From: Alphaproteobacteria bacterium
Lineage (GTDB): Bacteria > Pseudomonadota > Alphaproteobacteria > UBA7985 > JAUIBT01
Reading direction: 5' to 3'
Assembly (NCBI GenBank): GCA_030428565.1
Contig: JAUIDR010000018.1
Location: 1 to 58,803, forward strand
Length of the DNA stretch: 58,803 bases
Notes under the pieces: generated by a model
The model's input: the letters and a program-made list of their open reading frames with translations, nothing else
What the model was told of the DNA's origin: nothing
The model's database searches: none
Position numbers and translations under genes: made by a program
Shown here: piece by piece, positions 50,867 to 58,751 of the stretch
How positions within the stretch are numbered: the stretch's first letter is position 1
Layout of the letters: the number at the start of each line of letters is the position of its first letter

Positions 50867-51562
50867 CTAATCGCAGGCACCCAGCTTGTAGCCTAGACCG
50901 TGGACGGTCTCGACAGGCTCAGCACCAACGGCGGCGAACTTAGCCCGCACGCGGCGCACGTGGCTGTCGATGGTGCGGTCAGAGACGATGCGATGCAGAT
51001 CATAGGCCTGATCCATCAGATTATCGCGCGTAAAGACCTTGCCGGGGCGTTGCAACAAGGTTCGGATGATGCCGAATTCAGTAACGGTCAGCACGACTTC
51101 TTGTCCACCCCACCAGGCGCGAAACTCGTCCAGGTCGATCATTAGGCGGCCGTGGCTCAGAACATTGCCGTTTGCGGGGCTCTGCGCGCCGGGGGCATTG
51201 GCCTCGGCGCGACGCAAGATAGCGCGCACCCGGGCAACCAGCTCACGCGGGCTGAAAGGTTTAGCAACATAGTCGTCGCCGCCCAGCTCTAGACCAACGA
51301 TACGGTCAATCTCGTCGTCTTTGGCAGACAAGAACAAGATCGGGACGGCGCTGGTCTTGCGAATCTCACGGCAGACTTCAGTGCCTTCCATTTCGGGCAT
51401 CATGATGTCCAGAATGATCAAGTCCGGCGCTTTGAAGTGGAACAGCTCCAGGCCCTGACGGCCATTTGCGGCTTGACGCACCACGTAGTCGGCTTGCTCA
51501 AGCGCAAAGCACACCACGTCGCGGATGTGGGGGTCGTCATCGATAATCAAGACTTCGGGCAT
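50867..51562 (-). CDS. OmpR-family response regulator
   Basis: 231 residues from the ATG at 51562 (MPEVLIIDDD). The receiver has the acidic pocket IDDD, phospho-acceptor Asp52 (LDIMMPEMEG), and Lys in AKPFSPREL. The C-terminal winged helix has TVTEFGIIRTLLQRPGKVF and the recognition segment DRTIDSHVRRVRAKF. It is transcribed ahead of the histidine kinase. Target genes unknown; it may control itself and the divergent small membrane peptide through the inverted repeat at 51711. Confidence 0.92.
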   Translation of the reverse strand: MPEVLIIDDDPHIRDVVCFALEQADYVVRQAANGRQGLELFHFKAPDLIILDIMMPEMEGTEVCREIRKTSAVPILFLSAKDDEIDRIVGLELGGDDYVAKPFSPRELVARVRAILRRAEANAPGAQSPANGNVLSHGRLMIDLDEFRAWWGGQEVVLTVTEFGIIRTLLQRPGKVFTRDNLMDQAYDLHRIVSDRTIDSHVRRVRAKFAAVGAEPVETVHGLGYKLGACD

Positions 51563-51710
51563 AATGGGCGCTCCAGTTGGTGGGGCAGGCGCGGCAAAGT
51601 TGAGCCATCGCTCGCGATTTGGGTGATAGCATCGCCTTAGCCGGGCTGCGTGGCAAGAAAAAGCCCTTGCATGCCTCTTGCACACACTTTGGTCACGCTT
51701 TGCGAAACCA

Positions 51711-51755
51711 TGTCATGATGCCTGCATGTCCCTACCGCAAACTAACATCATGACA
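51711..51755. promoter_or_regulatory. Perfect 10-bp inverted repeat in the divergent region
   Basis: Arms TGTCATGATG (51711-51720) and CATCATGACA (51746-51755), 25 bases apart, between the response-regulator gene and the small-peptide gene. A two-site operator is plausible, for the regulator itself or another factor. Confidence 0.5.
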
Positions 51756-51769
51756 GGAAGACAAGAACA

Positions 51770-51816
51770 GGTCTCCGCCTTTTGAGGCCGCTTGTTGGCT
51801 CGCCCAAAGGCAGACC
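51770..51816 (+). promoter_or_regulatory. Leader hairpin upstream of the small peptide
   Basis: GGTCT-cc-GCCTTT (51770-51782) pairs with AAAGGCAGACC (51806-51816), an 11-bp stem with a two-base bulge and a loop of about 23. It sits about 63 bp before the ATG of the 34-residue gene and could affect its mRNA stability or translation. Confidence 0.45.
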
Positions 51817-51879
51817 CGGCATCTTGTGCTTCCGTTGCAACCCGCGGCCTTCGCCAGCCCATGATAGGAGTTAGTCAAC

Positions 51880-51984
51880 ATGTTGATTTTGCGTGCTTTT
51901 GAACAAGATTCCACGCTCGTGACCCTATTTGCGATGGCGGGTGGCATGGGGTTGATCGCATTCGTTCTGGCCCTGCCGGTCTAG
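51880..51984 (+). CDS. 34-residue single-pass membrane peptide
   Basis: ATG at 51880 preceded by AGGAG nine bases upstream. The product starts MLILRAFEQDSTLVT and continues as one hydrophobic helix (LFAMAGGMGLIAFVLALPV) to the C-terminus. No family recognised; a small inner-membrane protein seems likely. It has its own structured leader and a strong terminator 95 bp beyond the stop, so it looks like an independent, perhaps well-expressed transcript. The divergent two-component pair is a possible regulator. Confidence 0.6.
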   Translation: MLILRAFEQDSTLVTLFAMAGGMGLIAFVLALPV

Positions 51985-52078
51985 CTTACTTGTCTAGCCT
52001 GCCTGCTTAGAGCGCATATCGGACTTTGTCCGCCTGCAACCAGATCTCTGGTTCTTTTCATTTGATCCCCAAACTTCG

Positions 52079-52107
52079 ACCCTGCTCCCGGGAGCAGGGT
52101 TTTTTTT
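52079..52107 (+). terminator. Strong rho-independent terminator
   Basis: Perfect 22-base palindrome: arms ACCCTGCTCCC (52079-52089) and GGGAGCAGGGT (52090-52100), in practice a loop of four, followed by a run of Ts through 52107. It separates the small-peptide transcript from prpE. A second palindrome, AACCAGA/TCTGGTT (52038-52053), lies 26 bp before it. Confidence 0.9.
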
Positions 52108-52167
52108 GTGCCGCTTTATCATCAGGGGCGTGGGCGGTTATCAAGGCTCGCCGAAGCCTGTGCCGTT

Positions 52168-52228
52168 CGGCGCGCGGATATGGCGCGCCGCAGCCTTCGT
52201 TGACACAGGCGCTGAATTTTTATCTAAG
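52168..52228 (+). promoter_or_regulatory. Candidate sigma-70-type promoter of prpE with an upstream palindrome
   Basis: A consensus -35 TTGACA (52200-52205) is followed after 17 bases by TCTAAG (52223-52228), four of six matches to TATAAT. Just upstream is the GC-rich inverted repeat CGGCGCGC (52168-52175) and GCGCGCCG (52183-52190). The start of transcription would fall near 52235, leaving a leader of about 75 bases before the prpE ATG at 52311. Confidence 0.5.
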
Positions 52229-52310
52229 GGTCACTGACCAGACGAGATTTCCGTCACCTACAGCGCAGACAAGATACAAAAATAAGCGCTGACACATTGG
52301 GAGCATTGAC

Positions 52311-54209
52311 ATGGCAGGCGAATATAAGGCGCTGCATGATCGTTCCGTCCAAGACCCTAATGGATTTTGGGCCGAAGCCGCCAAAGGCATTTATTGGAAT
52401 CGTCGTTGGGACACAGTTCTGGATGACAGCGAAGCCCCCGTTTATCGCTGGTTCAAGGGCGGCAAGCTCAACACCTGCTTCAACGCTGTTGACCGCCACG
52501 TTCGCGAGGGGCGTGGCGACACTGATGCCATCATCTATGATAGCCCGGTTACCAACACCAAGGCGCGCTATACCTATCGCGAGCTGCAGAGCGAAGTGGC
52601 CCAGCTTGCGGGTTTGATTGCCGCTCGAGGCGTCGGCAAGGGCGATCGCGTCATTATCTATATGCCCATGATCCCGCAGGCGGTCTTCGCCATGCTGGCC
52701 TGCGCGCGCCTGGGGGCGATTCATTCGGTGGTGTTCGGCGGCTTTGCTGGCGCAGAGCTGGCGACGCGCATCGACGATGCCAAGGCTAAGCTGATCTTGA
52801 CCGCATCTTGCGGCATCGAACCCAACAGGATCGTAGCCTATATGCCCATGGTCAATGAGGCGCTGTCGTTGAGCGAGCACCAACCTGAAGCGGGCGTCAT
52901 CGTCTGGCAGCGCGAGCAGTGTGAAGCCGAGTTGACGGCTGGTCGCGATAAGGACTGGCAAGCAGAATTGCCGACAGCCACGCCCGCGGACTGCGTACCG
53001 GTCGAAGCCACCGATCCGCTCTATATACTTTATACCTCGGGCACCACAGGAACGCCGAAGGGCATCGTGCGCGACAACGGCGGTCACGCGGTGGCTTTGA
53101 ACTGGTCGATGAAGCACGTCTATGGCGCTGAGCCTGGCGATGTCTATTGGGCCGCTTCGGACGTGGGTTGGGTGGTTGGCCACTCTTACATCTGCTATGC
53201 GCCTTTGTTGAATGGCTGCACGACGCTGATCTATGAAGGCAAACCGGTCGGAACGCCCGATGCGGGCGCCTTTTGGCGGGTCATTGCCGAATACCGCGTC
53301 AAGGTCATGTTCACTGCGCCGACGGCTATTCGCGCGATGAAACAGCAAGATCCCGACGGTTTGAAGGTCAAAGACTACGACCTGTCCTGCCTGAAGGCTC
53401 AGTTCGTCGCGGGCGAGCGTTGCGACCCCGACACCATGCGCTGGCTGCAAAAGCATCTGGGCGTGCCGGTAGTGGACCACTGGTGGCAGACCGAGACCGG
53501 CTGGATGATTGCGGGTATCTGCCTTGGCGTTGAAAACCTGCCTGCCAAAGAGGGCTCTGCGAACCTGCCTGGTCCGACCTGGCAAATCGAGGCACTGGAC
53601 GTGGACGGCAAGCCCGTCGCGCCAGGAGAAACCGGCAACATTTGCGCCAAGCTGCCCATGCCGCCAGGCACGTTCCCGACGATTTGGGGCAATGCTGAGC
53701 GCTATCGTCAGGCATACCTGGACCCGTTCCCTGGCTATTACATGACCGGCGATGCGGGCTATCTGGACGATGACGGCTACATCTTCATCATGGCGCGTAC
53801 CGATGACATCATCAACGTGGCGGGCCACCGCCTCTCGACCGGTCAAATGGAAGAGGTCTTGAGCGATCACCCCTTGGTGGCCGAATGCGCGGTCATTGGC
53901 GTCGCAGACGAGTTGAAGGGGCAATTGCCGCTGGGCTTGTTGGTGCTGAATGCGGGCGCTGAAGACAAGTCCGATCAGATCATCAAAGAGGTGGTGCAGT
54001 CGGTGCGTGAGGTCATCGGCCCCGTGGCGGCCTTTAAGCTTGCGGCCGTCGTCAAGCGCTTGCCCAAGACACGTTCGGGCAAGATTCTGCGCGGTATCAT
54101 GCGCAAGATGGCCGACAGCCAGCCCTATAAAGCACCGGCGACCATCGACGATATGGCGATCCTGCCCGAAGTCGAGGAAGCGCTGAAGAGCCTCGGCTAC
54201 GCCAAGTAG
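52311..54209 (+). CDS. prpE: Propionyl-CoA synthetase (acyl-CoA synthetase, PrpE type)
   Basis: 632 residues, matching PrpE (about 628). Nucleotide loop ILYTSGTTGTPKG (about 239-251), then IVRDNGGHAVAL and SDVGWVVGHSYICYAPLL, the PrpE-like pattern. Also WWQTETGW, GDAGYLDDDGYIFIMARTDDIINVAGHRLSTG (in parts), and the reactive Lys in KTRSGKILR. It makes propionyl-CoA (and acetyl-CoA less well) from acid, ATP and CoA. Alternative reading: acetyl-CoA synthetase; FWAEAAKGIYW and the RDNGG loop favour PrpE. GGGAG lies about ten bases before the ATG. No methylcitrate-cycle genes adjoin. Confidence 0.92.
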   Translation: MAGEYKALHDRSVQDPNGFWAEAAKGIYWNRRWDTVLDDSEAPVYRWFKGGKLNTCFNAVDRHVREGRGDTDAIIYDSPVTNTKARYTYRELQSEVAQLAGLIAARGVGKGDRVIIYMPMIPQAVFAMLACARLGAIHSVVFGGFAGAELATRIDDAKAKLILTASCGIEPNRIVAYMPMVNEALSLSEHQPEAGVIVWQREQCEAELTAGRDKDWQAELPTATPADCVPVEATDPLYILYTSGTTGTPKGIVRDNGGHAVALNWSMKHVYGAEPGDVYWAASDVGWVVGHSYICYAPLLNGCTTLIYEGKPVGTPDAGAFWRVIAEYRVKVMFTAPTAIRAMKQQDPDGLKVKDYDLSCLKAQFVAGERCDPDTMRWLQKHLGVPVVDHWWQTETGWMIAGICLGVENLPAKEGSANLPGPTWQIEALDVDGKPVAPGETGNICAKLPMPPGTFPTIWGNAERYRQAYLDPFPGYYMTGDAGYLDDDGYIFIMARTDDIINVAGHRLSTGQMEEVLSDHPLVAECAVIGVADELKGQLPLGLLVLNAGAEDKSDQIIKEVVQSVREVIGPVAAFKLAAVVKRLPKTRSGKILRGIMRKMADSQPYKAPATIDDMAILPEVEEALKSLGYAK

Positions 54210-54233
54210 GCTAACGCTTTTAGCTTTCGCAAG

Positions 54234-54267
54234 AACCGCGCTGGCCCTGCGGCCAGGGCGGTTTTTT
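54234..54267 (+). terminator. Terminator after prpE
   Basis: Stem built from ACCG/CGGT outside and CTGGCC/GGCCAG (54241-54246 with 54251-54256) inside, followed by TTTTTT. It lies 25 bp after the prpE stop. Confidence 0.8.
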
Positions 54268-54479
54268 GTAGGGCGGTTTTGTTTTGTAGTGAGCCTGTGA
54301 GCGTAGGATAAGCCCCCCCTATTGGTTTAGGAGCCACCAAAGCTTGCCTTTGCGCCGCATCGGTCGAATTCGATTCCGAACGGGCAAAATCTGCGCTAGG
54401 TCTAAAGAGCTCGCTCCCTTGCAAGTCAACGGTCCCGGCCTCGGGCGAGCGGCCCCGACCGATAGTCCTAGAATTCACA

Positions 54480-56474
54480 ATGACCGCGAAGAAAAAACCC
54501 TCGCTATTCAAGCGCCTTTGGGACGGCTTGTTCAAGTCGGGCCGCCCCGTCTACATGGAAGACAAGACGGCTGCCAGCCAAAAGGCCAAGCGCCGCCATA
54601 AGCAGGCCAACAAGTCCCATAGAAAGCCACAGCCGAAGGCCGGCAAGAAGGCCTCTACAGCAGCGACGTCTGAGCTGAGCCCCGATCAACCGGCATATTG
54701 GGGCTATGTGGACGCCAAGGGTCATGTGCGCTTGAAAAGCAGCGAGCAAATCTTAGGCAAGTCTAATCGCAGCAAAAAGGCGGCTTTAGCTGAATTTGCG
54801 GCCATTTACGAAGATCAGCAGGCGCGTTTGGCGCGGCTTGAGGCACTGGACCAAGCTAAGGTGCTAGAAAGCGAGCATTGGCAAGGGCTTGAGGCCTTAG
54901 CTGAAGATATCAAGCGCCGCCCAGGGTTGGGTGATTTGCCTGCTCTGCAGGCGCGGCTTGCAGCCTTGCAAGCGCGTGTCAGTGAGGCGGCGGCCAGCAT
55001 TAGGCAACGACGCCAGGCGCTGCTCGATGAGCTGAGCCTCCTGAGCCAGCGCGCTAAGGTCGAAGATGTGAGCGCAGATCTAGCGGCGCTAGAACAGCAG
55101 TGGCAGGGCCTGACAGTGATGGGCTCACCCGAAGAAGCGCCGCTGGTATTGCGTTTTGAGCGCAGCGCTAAGGCTATTCGCCAGCTCCAAAACCAGGTTG
55201 ATCGCGACCAAGGTGGCCTGTCCGAGGAGGGCGAAGCGCTGCTGGGCGATCTGGAGGCCTTGGTCGCGGACTCTGCCTGGCAGGCCGCGCAGACCCTGCT
55301 GAATAAAAAGGCGACTAGAAGGGCTTTGATCGAGCGGGCCCTGGGCGTGGACATGCGCCGACGCCTTGGCGAAATCGAAGCGGTGATTGAGGCCAACGTC
55401 GCCGATGAAGTGCGACAGCATCAAACGGCATTGGCAAAAATCGATGCTCAGCGTCAGGCGATCTTAGAGGCGCTTACCCAGCATATCGAGACCCGCGGCT
55501 GGCATGGTGATGCGGGGGCCTTTGCTCAGATGAAACGCGATTGGCAGGCGCTCAATAGCGACGGCGACCTGATCAACCCAACGCAAGATTTGGCCTTTGC
55601 ACAATTGAGCGCGCGCCTACAGGACGCGTTGCGAGAAGAGCGCGACGAGCGTGCAGAGCGAAAGCAGGAGGTGGCTCAGACCCGCCAAGAGTTGTTGGAC
55701 GCGCTGGAGGGCTGGTTGAAGACAGCGCGTGCGGCCAAAGACGCCAAAGGCTGGGTCGCAGTCGATGAGGCGGTCGCCAGTATCAAGCAAGCCTGGCAAG
55801 ATCAGGCGGTAGCGGCCAATGCCGCCGAGCGGCAGGCGCTGGCTTCTGGTTTGGACGCGTTGGCGCAGGCGCGCCAAGATTACTACGAGCGCCAAAGTCA
55901 GAACCGCGACAAGGCGCTGGAAAAGAAGCGTATTTTGATCGACGACGTGACCAAATTCTCACCGTCGCTCGGCTCGAAAGAATTGCGTCAACATCTGGCC
56001 GATAGCCTAGAGGCTTGGAAGGCCGCTGGCTCTGCGGGCCGTGAATACGAAGATGACTTGTGGGAGGCCTATAACGCGGCGCGCGAGACCGTTCGCCAGG
56101 AAATCGAGCGACTGCGTGGTGTTGAGGCCAACGAGGCGGCTGAGCGTTTGTCCGGTGCCTTTGCGGCTAAAAAAGAGCGGCAGGCGCAGCTTGAAAACCT
56201 GATTATGGTCGACGAGTTGCTGAACGAGAGCAAGCCCAGCAAATCGCTGGAAAAGCAGATCGAAAAGAAGCGTACGCAGGTCCGCGAACTACAAGATCAG
56301 ATGATGGATATTCAGCGGCGTCTGCGCGAACTGGCAAAACTCGCCGCTACCCGCTCTGCTGGCGAAGAGGCACCCGAAGCGGCGGCCGACGATACCGCAG
56401 GTGAGCGCGATGGTTTGGATGGTCCGGACCAAGCCGACGCCCAGAGCAAAACAGAGCCCGTCGTAGCGTCCTAG
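54480..56474 (+). CDS. DUF349-like coiled-coil protein
   Basis: 664 residues, ATG at 54480. The first 60 residues are very basic (Lys/Arg/Gln-rich). The rest is almost all helix, with repeated W-centred units such as QQWQGLTVMGSPEEA, KRDWQALN, IKQAWQDQA, EAWKAAGSAGREYEDDLWEAYNAARETV (in parts), resembling the DUF349 repeat (W near the start, W or F in a later LWxxYxxA). The tail (about 620-664) is acidic. No signal peptide or membrane segment, so cytoplasmic. DUF349 proteins are better known in Bacteroidetes and gammaproteobacteria; role unknown, and the basic head suggests nucleic-acid or ribosome binding. Confidence 0.7.
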   Translation: MTAKKKPSLFKRLWDGLFKSGRPVYMEDKTAASQKAKRRHKQANKSHRKPQPKAGKKASTAATSELSPDQPAYWGYVDAKGHVRLKSSEQILGKSNRSKKAALAEFAAIYEDQQARLARLEALDQAKVLESEHWQGLEALAEDIKRRPGLGDLPALQARLAALQARVSEAAASIRQRRQALLDELSLLSQRAKVEDVSADLAALEQQWQGLTVMGSPEEAPLVLRFERSAKAIRQLQNQVDRDQGGLSEEGEALLGDLEALVADSAWQAAQTLLNKKATRRALIERALGVDMRRRLGEIEAVIEANVADEVRQHQTALAKIDAQRQAILEALTQHIETRGWHGDAGAFAQMKRDWQALNSDGDLINPTQDLAFAQLSARLQDALREERDERAERKQEVAQTRQELLDALEGWLKTARAAKDAKGWVAVDEAVASIKQAWQDQAVAANAAERQALASGLDALAQARQDYYERQSQNRDKALEKKRILIDDVTKFSPSLGSKELRQHLADSLEAWKAAGSAGREYEDDLWEAYNAARETVRQEIERLRGVEANEAAERLSGAFAAKKERQAQLENLIMVDELLNESKPSKSLEKQIEKKRTQVRELQDQMMDIQRRLRELAKLAATRSAGEEAPEAAADDTAGERDGLDGPDQADAQSKTEPVVAS

Positions 56475-56798
56475 GGGCGCCGCGGCTGGGCTGGCTCTAG
56501 AAGATATGCCCACAACGCTCGCGGGTAAGGCTTAGCAAGCGGCGACCTGGAGTCGGTGGGCGAAGCTGTGGAACTGGTGTGCAACTATGCCTGGGGTAGC
56601 CACATTGAGGCCGCAATTGGTCCGAGTAAACCGCAGCCTGGTCACGCATTTGCCTTACTTCACCCCTTTAAACTGCAAGCCTATACAATCAATGCTAGGC
56701 TAGCGCGGTCCCTCATGCTGACGGCCCTTTTAAAATAAGGCGCAATGTAAGCTTGTGTGAAATTCAAGCGGCCTCGGTAAACAAAACGGACTGCGCAG
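56475..56798. other. Intergenic region without a supported gene
   Basis: A 324-bp gap between the DUF349-like gene and the deacetylase gene. It lacks a clear terminator. A 60-codon open frame (56556-56738) has no ribosome site or family resemblance. The AT-rich stretch at 56675-56745 may contain the deacetylase promoter. Confidence 0.4.
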
Positions 56799-58367
56799 GT
56801 GTCACAACGTTCCAATTTCCGTCGTGGATTTTTTGTTGCTCTCGTCGGCTTATCGCTCGGCTTGGCGCTCGCCAGTGGCCTATTGGCACTGATGGAGCGT
56901 TTTGGCGCGCGCGGTGGTCTGCAACGCTTGGCGACCTATTCGGCTGGTCCGGACACCAAGGGCCTTGATGATTTGGATGCTGGACGACAAGTCGCTGGCG
57001 CGCAGACGTCCAATTCGGCCCGTTTCCTGGGTGCCAACGAGGTTGAGACTTTCGTCGCAGCTGTTGCCTTTGATGATGTGTCGGCGATCCCCATCGGTGC
57101 CATGCCGGCAGACAATAATGATGGGCTTGAGCCTCGTGTCAGTTTTGGCGAGCAAACGGCTCCGGATGATTTGTTGATAGGTGCGCGTCCGCCGCTTTAT
57201 ATACCGCGCTTGGCCGATGGCGGCGCGATAACAAGCAATACCACCGCCAATCAGGTCGCGCTTGGCGATAGCAGGCAAATGGGCGATCAGGAGGGCGCAA
57301 AAGCGGACCTTGCACGTGGGCTGGACGGTCAGGAATTGGCCCTAGCAGGCGATAGTGATTTGGCTAGCTTGTCGCTCCAGCAAAGCGGCACGAGCAACGC
57401 CAGTATCGGCGCCTTGGTCCAGCAGCTGGAGCAGCAAAATCCGGGGCAGGGCGTCCCAAATTCCGAGGATGAGAAAGCAGAACGCCAAGTCGCGGATGCA
57501 AGCCTAACGGCTTTCCGTTCGACCGCCACCCTCAAAGCCTTGCCCAGTGGCCGGGCCATGAGCTGGGTAACGCCCGGGCTGGCAATGTCTGAGCAGTACA
57601 ATCCGCTCTATTTGGACCAGCGCGGCTATTGCGCTTTGACCTTTGATGACGGCCCGGATCGGATCAAAGACAACCGCATTATGGATATTTTGCGCAGCGA
57701 AGGCGTACCGGCGACGTTCTTTTTGCTCGGTAACAAGCTGAAAGGGGCTGAAGCCACCATCGCGCGCATGCTGGCCGAAGGGCACGAAATCGGCAATCAC
57801 TCCTGGTCGCACCCCCAACTTACCAAGCTGAGCTATGACAAGGCGGCCTCGCAGGTCGAACGCACCTCGCGGGCCCTTGAGCAGCTCGGCGCGCGCGTGT
57901 CGGTTTTTCGCCCGCCCTATGGTGCGCAAAACAAACGTGTGCGTGAGATCGGCAAGGATCTGGGCATGCGCATGTTGTTGTGGGATGTGGACTCGCTTGA
58001 TTGGAAGCTGCGCCGCGGCGTCAGCATTCGCAATGAGATTGACAAAACGGCTTATCGAGGCTCGGTGATCTTGATGCATAGCCACGTGGCGGGCACGGTC
58101 GAGGCACTGCCTGAAATTATCGCAGACCTGCGCGCCAAGGGCTGTACATTTGTGACCGCGAGCCAGTGGTTTGACGGCCTCAACGGCTATGGCCGCCCAC
58201 TGCCAGAGCGTAAGGAACGGGTGCTCAACAAGCCAAGCCGGCCCAGCACACCGGTGCCATCAACCCCGGCGGCCCCGACGACAAGCTATCAGTGGAATCC
58301 CAGCCCGACACCCGCGTATCCCAGCACGCCAACGCAAACCGCCGACGAGCCCATCTACATCTACTGA
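56799..58367 (+). CDS. Secreted or membrane-anchored CE4 polysaccharide deacetylase
   Basis: 522 residues, GTG start. A basic N-terminus and one hydrophobic helix (FFVALVGLSLGLALASGLLAL) are followed by about 230 residues of acidic low-complexity linker, then a NodB-type CE4 domain (about 275-460): TFDDGPD with the catalytic and metal Asp, HEIGNHSWSHP with the metal His pair, FRPPYGAQN, and LMHSH near the end. It removes acetyl groups from GlcNAc- or MurNAc-type polymers, most simply peptidoglycan or an exopolysaccharide. A Pro/Thr/Ser-rich tail closes the protein. The long linker could reach across the periplasm. Confidence 0.88.
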   Translation: MSQRSNFRRGFFVALVGLSLGLALASGLLALMERFGARGGLQRLATYSAGPDTKGLDDLDAGRQVAGAQTSNSARFLGANEVETFVAAVAFDDVSAIPIGAMPADNNDGLEPRVSFGEQTAPDDLLIGARPPLYIPRLADGGAITSNTTANQVALGDSRQMGDQEGAKADLARGLDGQELALAGDSDLASLSLQQSGTSNASIGALVQQLEQQNPGQGVPNSEDEKAERQVADASLTAFRSTATLKALPSGRAMSWVTPGLAMSEQYNPLYLDQRGYCALTFDDGPDRIKDNRIMDILRSEGVPATFFLLGNKLKGAEATIARMLAEGHEIGNHSWSHPQLTKLSYDKAASQVERTSRALEQLGARVSVFRPPYGAQNKRVREIGKDLGMRMLLWDVDSLDWKLRRGVSIRNEIDKTAYRGSVILMHSHVAGTVEALPEIIADLRAKGCTFVTASQWFDGLNGYGRPLPERKERVLNKPSRPSTPVPSTPAAPTTSYQWNPSPTPAYPSTPTQTADEPIYIY

Positions 58368-58723
58368 TCGTCGGATGGCACTGCCTCCCGACGCTGGCTT
58401 GCCGCGCAAGGCTGCAAATCTGGCCGCTAAGTGGGGCGCCGGTGCGAGGCCGCCGGCCCTCAACCCAGCCCTCAACCCAGCCCTAGTGCGCGCGAGACTC
58501 TCGCAGGTGGGTTCGGTGCCAGGATTAGGCAGGTCTCGGCAGGCAAGGCTACAAGGCGGTGCCGGATTTGGCACGCTGTGACCGACCGAAAGGGGCTTCG
58601 ATCTCAAGGAATGCGGCCAGCCACGGCCAGCTCGTGCTTACGAGCAGCGCGTGCGGCGATGCGTGCGCCAGTCTACAGTATGCGTCCGGTGTGACTGCTC
58701 TGCCGCGCTTAAGTGTGAGCTGC
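58368..58723. other. Right-edge intergenic sequence
   Basis: No supported gene in about 350 bp. Visible items are two 11-base copies of CCCTCAACCCA starting near 58458, and a hairpin GCTCGT (58630-58635) with ACGAGC (58640-58645). No T-run follows either. Confidence 0.4.
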
Positions 58724-58751
58724 TAATGCCCATTATCGTTAATGGGCATTA
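58724..58751. promoter_or_regulatory. Perfect 28-bp palindrome
   Basis: Arms TAATGCCCATTA (58724-58735) and TAATGGGCATTA (58740-58751) around loop TCGT. Its last base is the A of a possible ATG start. It fits an operator for a dimeric repressor, or a subterminal feature of a mobile element. Confidence 0.6.

Noticed and set aside
52026-52292. An 88-codon plus-strand open frame before prpE
   Set aside because: It runs through a strong terminator and a promoter candidate, so it is not a plausible gene.
52254-53924. A 556-codon open frame on the minus strand opposite prpE
   Set aside because: prpE on the plus strand has complete family motifs over the same bases. The opposing frame gives no recognisable domain and is a codon-bias shadow.
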